A DNA stretch of 14,256 nucleotides, taken from assembly GCA_029259935.1 (NCBI GenBank), contig JAJDEH010000462.1:1-14256 (forward strand), written 5' to 3'. Under the pieces are notes generated by a model. That model saw only the letters and a program-made list of their open reading frames with translations, searched no databases and had not been told where the DNA came from. Of the stretch, positions 7,068 through 12,799 are shown piece after piece (within the stretch, counting starts at the first letter, position 1; each line of letters starts with the position of its first letter). Source of the DNA: Planctomycetota bacterium. GTDB taxonomy: Bacteria > Planctomycetota > Planctomycetia > Pirellulales > Pirellulaceae. Made by a program: the position numbers and the translations under genes.

Positions 7068-7073
7068 TTGGTG

Positions 7074-8027
7074 GTGCGAAAAGCCTTGATCCTATTGCTG
7101 TTGATCGCGGTGGCTGGCGGGGGTGGCTGGTATTTTGGCCAGCATCCGCAGGGCGCTCCCTTTGAGGCTCCCGACCTGTCCGATTTGTTCGGCAAGAAGT
7201 CCGACGGACGCCCGGTCGTTGCCCGCACGACCAACACCATTCGCGTCGCCTCGTTCAACATTCAGGTGTATGGCAAAACCAAAGCCGGCAAGCAGCATGT
7301 CATGGACATACTGGCCCGCATCCTGCGGCAGTTCGACGTGATTGCCATTCAAGAAATCCGCAGCCGCGACCAAAGCGTACTGCCGCAACTGGTCGACATC
7401 ATCAACGCCGACGGCCGTCACTACGACTACGCCATTGGTCCGCGACTGGGCAACACCACCAGCAAAGAGCAGTACGCGTATATTTTCGACACGGCCAGCA
7501 TCGAACTAGACCGCTTTCAGCTCTACACGGTGAATGATCCAGACAACCAGTTGCATCGCGAACCTTACATCGGCTGGTTTCGAGTTCGCGGTCCTGAAGC
7601 GGATCAAGCCTTCACGTTTTCGTTGGCCAACCTGCATACCGATCCGGATGTCGCAGAGGAAGAGGTTTCCAAAGTGGGAGACATCTATCGGGTCGTGCGC
7701 GACGACGGCCGGCAAGAGGACGACGTGATTGTGCTAGGCGACTTCAATGCCAGCGCCGAAGAAATCGCGACTTGGGCGAACTTTCCCGGAATGAGCGTCG
7801 TGGTGGGTTTTGGCCCCACGAACACACGCGGCACGGAACAGTACGACAACGTGTTGTTTCATGAACAAGCAACCAACGAGTTCACGGGCCGAGGCGGCGT
7901 GTTTGATTTCAAGAAAGCCTATAATTTGACGCTGGAACAGGCGTTGGAAGTCTCCGACCATCTTCCGGTGTGGGCTGAATTCAGCATCTACGAGGGCGGA
8001 TCGCCAGGTCGTATCGCGCGGCGCTAA
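7074..8027 (+). CDS. Endonuclease/exonuclease/phosphatase-family protein, membrane-anchored
   Basis: From GTG 7074 the protein has 317 residues: a short basic start and one hydrophobic helix (about 4-20), a linker, then a DNase I-like EEP domain (about 55-305). Family motifs are 'RVASFNIQVYG' (57-67, metal-site Asn62), 'DVIAIQEIRS' with Glu94, 'LANLHTDP' with His188, 'VIVLGDFNAS' with Asp223 and Asn225, and 'VSDHLPVWAEF' with His296. The catalytic set is complete, so it should be a metal-dependent phosphodiesterase or nuclease facing the periplasm. The substrate (nucleic acid, phospholipid headgroup or phosphoinositide-like) cannot be told. The start is decided by AAGGAG at 7062-7067, six bases upstream of GTG 7074; the frame is open further up, but there the translation looks random. 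It converges on the signal peptidase gene, 32 bases apart. Confidence 0.9.
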   Translation: MRKALILLLLIAVAGGGGWYFGQHPQGAPFEAPDLSDLFGKKSDGRPVVARTTNTIRVASFNIQVYGKTKAGKQHVMDILARILRQFDVIAIQEIRSRDQSVLPQLVDIINADGRHYDYAIGPRLGNTTSKEQYAYIFDTASIELDRFQLYTVNDPDNQLHREPYIGWFRVRGPEADQAFTFSLANLHTDPDVAEEEVSKVGDIYRVVRDDGRQEDDVIVLGDFNASAEEIATWANFPGMSVVVGFGPTNTRGTEQYDNVLFHEQATNEFTGRGGVFDFKKAYNLTLEQALEVSDHLPVWAEFSIYEGGSPGRIARR

Positions 8028-8059
8028 CAACGCTCTCTGAAGGCCGAACGATAGAGGTT

Positions 8060-8989
8060 TTAGTTCAGCGATGCGCCGAAACGCGACCAAGACTCGGCGG
8101 GAAAATGGACGTATTGGGCGTAGCCAATAACGTCCACCATGTGAATGGCACCAAAGTGGCGGGAATCGCGAGATCGGTCGCGGTTGTCGCCAAGCACGAA
8201 CACGCTGCGAGCGGGAACCACGATCTCGAAACGCTCGCGCACCGGCTTCTTGCCGACGAAATCTCCATAGCCCACCTTATAACGCCGCCCGGTGTTGAAT
8301 TCGTAGAAGGCGTTGCCGGTGATCTGATCTTGGATTTCGCGTAACGCTTCGCCTGGAATACGTTCGCGTGGCAATCGCTTCCCGTTGATTTCCACATGGT
8401 CGCCCTCGATGACGACGGTGTCACCCGCCAGCGCGATCACGCGTTTGATAAAATTCCTGCCGCCTTGCGGCGTCGGATTGTGGAAGACAATCAAGTCGCC
8501 GCGCTCCGGAAAGCGATTTCGCGCGATCAGCTTGTTGACCAACACGCGATCACCTTCCAGCACGGTTGGGTTCATGCTGCGCATCGGAATGTAAAACGCC
8601 TCGAAAACGAACGCGCGCGTTCCCGCCATCAGCGCCAGCGAGGAAACAAGCTGCACCGCAATCAACAGGCCATAGATGCCGGCTCGATTGTAGTCCTGTA
8701 ATTTGTAGTGCGGATCACAGCGTTTCGCGGAGCGATAGGCGTCCACCGCGGCGTGCAAGTAGATCGCAAAGATGGAAATCACGGGCACCAAAATGCAGGC
8801 TACCATCGTGAGAGTCGAGACAGGCAGAACGGCCGCGATCAGGCATAGGATCGGTACGGCGAACCAAGCGAAATAGAGTACCAGTCCTTTGGCGACTCGC
8901 CCGCAATAGACGTGGCCCACGCCTACCGACAAGAAAGACAAGGCCAGGGCCATCCAGGGAAGCCGGCGTTCAGTCGGTGAGTCGATCAT
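8060..8989 (-). CDS. lepB: Signal peptidase I with an extra N-terminal membrane domain
   Basis: This 309-residue protein cleaves signal peptides from exported proteins at the outer face of the cytoplasmic membrane. The S26 catalytic core runs from about 125: 'IPMRSMNPTVLEGDRVLVNK' (134-153) holds nucleophile Ser138, 'NFIKRVIALAGD' (179-190) holds general base Lys182, and 'FVLGDNRDRSRDSRHFG' (264-280) is the conserved C-terminal box. All are intact. Residues 1-125 add several hydrophobic helices, starting 'ALSFLSVGVGHVYCGRVAKG' (16-35), rather than the one or two of the classical enzyme. It is the third gene of a minus-strand operon with the sigma factor and a small membrane protein, 14 bases after the latter, which suggests sigma-dependent expression. 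Other signal peptidases may exist elsewhere in the genome. Confidence 0.95.
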   Translation of the reverse strand: MIDSPTERRLPWMALALSFLSVGVGHVYCGRVAKGLVLYFAWFAVPILCLIAAVLPVSTLTMVACILVPVISIFAIYLHAAVDAYRSAKRCDPHYKLQDYNRAGIYGLLIAVQLVSSLALMAGTRAFVFEAFYIPMRSMNPTVLEGDRVLVNKLIARNRFPERGDLIVFHNPTPQGGRNFIKRVIALAGDTVVIEGDHVEINGKRLPRERIPGEALREIQDQITGNAFYEFNTGRRYKVGYGDFVGKKPVRERFEIVVPARSVFVLGDNRDRSRDSRHFGAIHMVDVIGYAQYVHFPAESWSRFGASLN

Positions 8990-9003
8990 CGAAATACTCT
9001 TCT

Positions 9004-9261
9004 TTAGAAGGCGAACAATTGTGAAACGTAGGCGAAGTAAATAAAGGGCACACTGCCCACCGCCAGTGCTCCGAAACAGGCCGCACGACGCCTCGCGCGA
9101 GAACGATCAATCCAAGTCAATAAGTGCATTCGCCGGGATACGGATTCGTGGATGTCGGCGGATGCCACCGACTCCATCACGCGGTCGGTCAACTCCGGAC
9201 CGGGGCGTTCGGCGCGTCGTAGCGCGAGCCAGTCGCGATAAAGTTCGTCGTCGGAATTCAT
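9004..9261 (-). CDS. Small one-helix membrane protein, possible anti-sigma-type partner
   Basis: This protein has 85 residues: a charged cytoplasmic part ('ELYRDWLALRRAERPGPELT', 6-25), a basic stretch (53-60) and one C-terminal hydrophobic helix (about 61-83). Its ATG overlaps the sigma factor stop by four bases (9258-9261), the arrangement usual for sigma/anti-sigma pairs, and it precedes lepB by 14 bases. It lacks the HxxxCxxC zinc anti-sigma signature and is very short, so an anti-sigma role is inferred from position only; a small membrane adaptor is equally possible. The reading is supported by the operon spacing rather than by homology. Confidence 0.65.
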   Translation of the reverse strand: MNSDDELYRDWLALRRAERPGPELTDRVMESVASADIHESVSRRMHLLTWIDRSRARRRAACFGALAVGSVPFIYFAYVSQLFAF

Positions 9262-9803
9262 GTCTCTCTCACGAATGTTCCCAGGTGAGCGCGTAAACGC
9301 TTTTTCGCCCGGTGCAGCCTTGATTTCACGGTCCCTATTGATATGCGTTCGATTTCCGCGATTTCGGCATGGGATAGTTCTTCGATTTCAGCCAGGACAA
9401 AAACTGTTTTCTGATCGACCGAAAGCGCGTTCAACGAACGATCAAGTCGCTCCAGAAACTCGTTCTCCACGACAGCATCTACTGCGCGGCTGGTGTCGAC
9501 CGGTTCGGCCATCGATTCGTGCGCGGACCGCTCTCGATGACGACGCAGATGGTTGATCGCACGATTCCGAGCGATGGTGAACAACCAGGTCGAAAACTTG
9601 GCTCGGCGGTCATCAAACCTCGCCAGGTTCTTGTACGCCGCCAAAAAGACTTCTTGGGTAATGTCCTCGGTTTCGTGACGGTGAGAAACCATGCTCCTGA
9701 CGAACCGGTAAATCGCGTCTTGGTGCCTCTCCACGAGTACTCGATAGTCATTCAACTGCCCGGCGATCACGCGCCGGACGATATCCACATCGTCGTTCGC
9801 CAA
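9258..9803 (-). CDS. ECF-type RNA polymerase sigma factor
   Basis: The 181-residue protein has the two-domain layout of extracytoplasmic-function sigma factors, which direct RNA polymerase to a small regulon. Region 2 (about 20-92) contains 'HETEDITQEVFLAAYKNLAR' and 'FSTWLFTIARNRAINHLRR' (the -10-recognition part). Region 4 (about 118-172) contains 'LSVDQKTVFVLAEIEELSHA', then a helix-turn-helix ending 'SIGTVKSRLHRAKKRLRAHL'. The start is TTG 9803-9801, supported by GGGAG at 9814-9810 with a six-base gap. It heads an operon with the small membrane protein and lepB. The subgroup and signal are unknown. The overlap with the next gene suggests translational coupling. Confidence 0.93.
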   Translation of the reverse strand: MANDDVDIVRRVIAGQLNDYRVLVERHQDAIYRFVRSMVSHRHETEDITQEVFLAAYKNLARFDDRRAKFSTWLFTIARNRAINHLRRHRERSAHESMAEPVDTSRAVDAVVENEFLERLDRSLNALSVDQKTVFVLAEIEELSHAEIAEIERISIGTVKSRLHRAKKRLRAHLGTFVRET

Positions 9804-9834
9804 GGAATACTCCCGCGTCTTGATTGTCTGGGGA

Positions 9835-9863
9835 GTTATACCCCCAAGCCGCGAAAGGGTTCC
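9835..9863 (-). promoter_or_regulatory. Possible promoter of the sigma-lepB operon
   Basis: On the minus strand GGAACC (9863-9858) is followed after 17 bases by TATAAC (9840-9835), about 30 bases upstream of the sigma TTG. The GGAAC element resembles -35 boxes of ECF-dependent promoters, which would suit autoregulation, while TATAAC resembles a housekeeping -10 box. The mixed nature keeps confidence low. Confidence 0.3.
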
Positions 9864-9962
9864 CCGTCTTTTCAGAAACTCCGACTCTGGTCTTTATTCT
9901 CTGATCTGGGGTGAAATATCGTTCCGAATTCGGGTCTTCAAGTTCTTGTTTCAACACGCCAG

Positions 9963-10003
9963 CCAATACCACCCATGTTAGGGGCGCAGTCCAATACACC
10001 CAT
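9963..10003. repeat. Imperfect direct repeat upstream of the kinase gene
   Basis: CCAATACCACCCAT (9963-9976) recurs as CCAATACACCCAT (9991-10003), one base shorter, 28 bases apart start to start. It lies about 150 bases upstream of the kinase ATG. A pair of binding sites is possible; chance similarity is not excluded. Confidence 0.5.
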
Positions 10004-10145
10004 CACGAGAGTTTCATCTCAAGCTAGGGGGTAACGTGTCTGGAGGGCAAAGCGTAAGATAGGGGATTCTCTCACAACAGCCCGAAATAGATCGACGGTT
10101 AACGGATTGAAGGCCACCGTCGAAGCAGTTTGCGAGCGCCCGCAC

Positions 10146-11939
10146 ATGAGCGATGCAGAGAATCGCGGCAAAGCTATTGATCCAGTAGCTAATCCGAAGA
10201 ACTCAACCCTCAACGACGTCCTCTTCTCCCAGACGGTCGACTCGAACGCTCCACAAGCGGAAGTCTCGCCAACCCAACATTCGCTCGAAGCGGGCGACAA
10301 GTTGGGAAAGTATGAGATTCGGAAAAAGCTCGGGCAGGGGGGAATGGGAGCGGTCTACCTGGCGTTCGACCCAATGATCGAACGCGAAGTTGCAATCAAG
10401 GTGCTGCCGCCGCAGGTCGCGAGCCAGCCCCAGGCGCTCGATCGTTTCTTGTCCGAGGCGCGGGCCACTGGGAGGTTGAACCATCCCAACGTGGTCGCGA
10501 TCCACGACATCGCGACCGAGAGTGATATTTATTACATCGTTATGGAACTTGTGCGGGGCGGCAGCGCGGCCGAGTTTATTGCCAATCGTGACGCGATCGA
10601 TTGGCGAGAAGCCTGCAACATTGCTGCCGACGCGTGCGATGGACTGGCGGCCGCGCATGCGGCGGGATTGGTTCACCGTGATATCAAGCCCGAGAATCTG
10701 ATGCTCACCGACGAAGGAGTCGTGAAGGTCGTTGACTTCGGGCTCTCGAAACTGGTGGACGTGGCAAATGAAACGCGTCTCGGCCTGACCAACGCGGGTC
10801 AAATTCTCGGCACGCCTCTCTACATGAGCCCCGAACAATTTCAAAGCGAACGAGTCGATTCCAAGTCCGATGTCTACGGCATGGGGGGAACATTTTATTC
10901 ACTGCTGACGGGGCAGCCGCCGTTTGCCGACGCCACCAATGTAATTAGCTTGATGACGTCGCACCTACGAAGTCCGCCGCCCGACCCGGCCAAATTGAAC
11001 AGCGAGATTCCCGCGGCGTGTGGGCGAATTATCGAAAAGGCCATGGCGAAAGAGCCTGACCAGCGCTATCGGGATGCGGGTGGATTGGCTTCCGCAATTC
11101 GAGAGATCCTGTCCGACAGCCGCGATTCGGATGCAACCGGCGTTACAGAAACCTACCGCCCCTTGCAGACAGTCGTCATTGTCGAACCCTCCAAGATGCA
11201 GGCCATGATGCTTGAGAATGGTTTGAAAAGCGCGGGCGTGTCGACGGCCGCGGTTTACGGTTCCGTGGCCGAAGCACGCCAAGCTTGCGAATGCGACCCG
11301 CCGGATCTGTTGATCACGGCAATGCAGTTGGCCGACGGCAAGGGAATCGACTTGATTCGCGGGCTGCGCGATAATCGCAAGCTGCGTGACACGGTGCTGG
11401 TGCTTAACTCCAGCGATCTCGAATTGGAGCAAATCGTCGAAGTCGTTCAACGCGGCCCGTTGGCGGTGATCCAAAAGAAAACGAAACCGGGCGATCTTCT
11501 CGAAGCGGTTCATGGTTGTACCTTTCTGAATGCGGCCGCCTCCACGGCTCAGGCGGCGATCGATCCGACGTCGTTGCGGTTCGGAATTGTGTCCGACGCA
11601 TCGCGCCTCCCGGATCCCATTGCCGCGCTGATCCGGCGGGCGAGTCTATTGGATGTTCAGGTCAAGACATTCGATGAACTGGCCGCCGGCAAGGACTTTG
11701 TTGGGACCATGGACTTCGTGATGGGACTGCGCGACGCGGGCGAGGCGGCCAATGACGGCTGGCTCTACACCAACCTGCTTTCCCGCATGAAGTTGGATGC
11801 CAAGGTTCTGGCGGCCGTGCAGGTCGATGGCCAGCAGGTCACGTTGCGCGCCATCCGGCGTAGCGGCTTTGCTGCTGTTTCTCGCTGTCCGCTAGATGAC
11901 GACCGGCTGATGCGAGTCGTTCAGCTCTGTGAAAATTAG
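10146..11939 (+). CDS. Hanks-type Ser/Thr protein kinase fused to degenerate receiver domain(s)
   Basis: The protein has 597 residues from ATG 10146. After a polar N-tail, residues 56-322 form a PknB-like kinase: glycine loop 'GQGGMG' (63-68), Lys85 in 'VAIKV', Glu104, catalytic 'HRDIKPEN' (177-184), 'DFG' (197-199) and 'SPE' (228-230). The catalytic set is complete, so it should phosphorylate Ser/Thr. Residues 342-457 fold like a response-regulator receiver ('TVVIVEPSK' first strand, 'PPDLLITAMQLADGKGIDLI'), but Ala392 stands where the phospho-acceptor Asp is expected and the usual acidic pair is Glu347-Pro348. Residues 477-595 may be a second degenerate copy. No membrane helix is visible. 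TTG 10107 is an alternative start without better ribosome-site support. It precedes cheW and mcp on the same strand, suggesting a chemosensory-linked role. Confidence 0.93.
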   Translation: MSDAENRGKAIDPVANPKNSTLNDVLFSQTVDSNAPQAEVSPTQHSLEAGDKLGKYEIRKKLGQGGMGAVYLAFDPMIEREVAIKVLPPQVASQPQALDRFLSEARATGRLNHPNVVAIHDIATESDIYYIVMELVRGGSAAEFIANRDAIDWREACNIAADACDGLAAAHAAGLVHRDIKPENLMLTDEGVVKVVDFGLSKLVDVANETRLGLTNAGQILGTPLYMSPEQFQSERVDSKSDVYGMGGTFYSLLTGQPPFADATNVISLMTSHLRSPPPDPAKLNSEIPAACGRIIEKAMAKEPDQRYRDAGGLASAIREILSDSRDSDATGVTETYRPLQTVVIVEPSKMQAMMLENGLKSAGVSTAAVYGSVAEARQACECDPPDLLITAMQLADGKGIDLIRGLRDNRKLRDTVLVLNSSDLELEQIVEVVQRGPLAVIQKKTKPGDLLEAVHGCTFLNAAASTAQAAIDPTSLRFGIVSDASRLPDPIAALIRRASLLDVQVKTFDELAAGKDFVGTMDFVMGLRDAGEAANDGWLYTNLLSRMKLDAKVLAAVQVDGQQVTLRAIRRSGFAAVSRCPLDDDRLMRVVQLCEN

Positions 11940-11940
11940 T

Positions 11941-11981
11941 AGCCGAGCCGCTTGGAAGGGTCGTTTCTCGGCTTTGCTTTC
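11941..11981 (+). terminator. Hairpin just after the kinase gene, possible terminator or attenuator
   Basis: AGCCGAG (11941-11947) and CTCGGCT (11967-11973) form a perfect seven-base stem around a 19-base loop, two bases after the kinase stop, followed by TTGCTTTC. The U-rich tail is interrupted, so termination may be partial, letting some transcripts enter cheW. Confidence 0.35.
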
Positions 11982-12107
11982 GGCTGGTGCTCGAATTACC
12001 ATGAAATGCCCATTGGCCGCCTCGAATGGCCCGAGTGCGGCAACCCGATTGAGAGAACACGCGCCTCTCAGTGTGGTTCAGTGAAAGATCTCCGTGTGCC
12101 TCATCCC

Positions 12108-12659
12108 ATGACTAAACAAGAGAATCCCACGGCGGCTCTGCCTGAATCGATGGTTCAAGACAAGGATTCCTCGCAATTCGTCGGTTTTCAACTGGCCGAT
12201 CAAGAGTACGCTTTTCGCATCGAGCAAATCCAAGAAATCGTGATCCTCGATCAAGTCACCACGGTTCCTCAGGTACCGGAGTACGTGGAAGGTGTTAGTA
12301 ACCTGCGCGGCACCATCATTCCCATTATCAGTTTGCGGAAACTGTTTGGAATTGAGCACAAGCCCATCGATGACGAGACGCGCACCATTGTTGTCAATAT
12401 CGGCCAGCGGACGATGGGATGCACGGTGGATGCGGTATCCCAAGTGAAGCGGATTCCGGCCGAGAGCATTCAGGCCGCGCCAGACATCGTGGCGTCGGTG
12501 GGGAGGGCCTACATCGCGGGCTTTGCCAAACTGGAGGAACGACTGATTATTGTTCTCGACATCGACGAGCTGTTGGAGCCGGAGAAACTGGCGGCGGTAC
12601 ACCAGGCCGCTCGTCAGCAGCAAGGCAATGTACTGCCCGAGCCTTCGAGCGAAATGTGA
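12108..12659 (+). CDS. cheW: CheW-type chemotaxis coupling protein
   Basis: The 183-residue protein carries a single CheW domain (about 20-165) that bridges chemoreceptors to the CheA kinase in signalling arrays. Diagnostic segments are 'FVGFQLADQEYAFRIEQIQE' (24-43), 'VPEYVEGVSNLRGTIIPIIS' (57-76, with the family 'NLRG.I.PI' core), 'VDAVSQVKRIP' and 'YIAGFAKLEERLIIVLDIDE'. The C-terminus is a short Ala/Gln-rich tail. ATG 12108 is chosen because upstream in-frame codons from 11952 read unlike CheW and include 'WPECGNP'-type random composition; GTG 12081 is a second option. It lies 168 bases after the kinase and 140 before the chemoreceptor gene. No cheA is in the window; it may lie beyond the right edge. 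Confidence 0.95.
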   Translation: MTKQENPTAALPESMVQDKDSSQFVGFQLADQEYAFRIEQIQEIVILDQVTTVPQVPEYVEGVSNLRGTIIPIISLRKLFGIEHKPIDDETRTIVVNIGQRTMGCTVDAVSQVKRIPAESIQAAPDIVASVGRAYIAGFAKLEERLIIVLDIDELLEPEKLAAVHQAARQQQGNVLPEPSSEM

Positions 12660-12674
12660 CAACTGGCTAACAAC

Positions 12675-12727
12675 TTGTGGTGCGGGCGTCTCGCCTGCCT
12701 GTCGCAGCCGAGACGGCCGCACCACAA
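12675..12727. repeat. REP-like long palindrome between cheW and the chemoreceptor gene
   Basis: Two 19-base arms (12675-12693 and 12709-12727) are inverted copies with a single mismatch, around a 15-base loop that itself contains CTG-TCG-CAG. The left arm begins TTGTGGTGCGG and the right ends CCGCACCACAA. The composition resembles dispersed 'GGTGCGGGCGTCTCGCC' palindromes I recall from planctomycete genomes, so it is probably one copy of a repetitive extragenic element. There is no U-tract after it, so it is not a standard terminator, though it could shape the mRNA between the two genes. Confidence 0.85.
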
Positions 12728-12799
12728 TGGAAAAAGCAAGACACTCACGCTGTCCCCGCACTGCTGACACGGCACGCAACATGAGACCGGAGACCGACG

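Larger units (their letters stand above)
6740..7073. other. Intergenic region with a 16-bp tandem duplication
   Basis: These 334 bases lie between the divergent YHS-type gene and the EEP-family gene. A plus-strand frame is open from 6798, but its translation looks non-coding. A perfect 16-bp tandem repeat at 6898-6929 is not a multiple of three, which also argues against coding. An ATG at 7035 is in frame with the EEP gene but lacks a ribosome site. No clear promoter pair was identified. Confidence 0.5.
9804..10145. other. Divergent intergenic region between sigma operon and kinase cluster
   Basis: The 342 bases serve as upstream DNA for both the sigma operon (-) and the kinase gene (+). They include a candidate minus-strand promoter at 9835-9863, a six-base inverted repeat ACTCCC/GGGAGT (9809-9814 and 9831-9836) near the sigma start, and an imperfect direct repeat at 9963-10003. 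A minus-strand frame of 83 codons (9748-9999) crosses the sigma start but reads as non-coding. No RNA gene was recognised. Confidence 0.5.

Noticed and set aside
6798..7073. N-terminal extension of the EEP protein from TTG 6798 or ATG 7035
   Set aside because: The strong AAGGAG at 7062-7067 fits GTG 7074, the membrane helix begins there, and the upstream translation looks random and contains a non-triplet tandem repeat.
9748..9999. 83-codon minus-strand frame upstream of the sigma factor
   Set aside because: It overlaps the sigma start in another frame, has no ribosome site or recognisable features, and covers the likely promoter.
10203..10844. 213-codon minus-strand frame antisense to the kinase
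   Set aside because: It lies entirely over the kinase catalytic domain, whose motifs are intact; GC-rich codon bias explains the open antisense frame.
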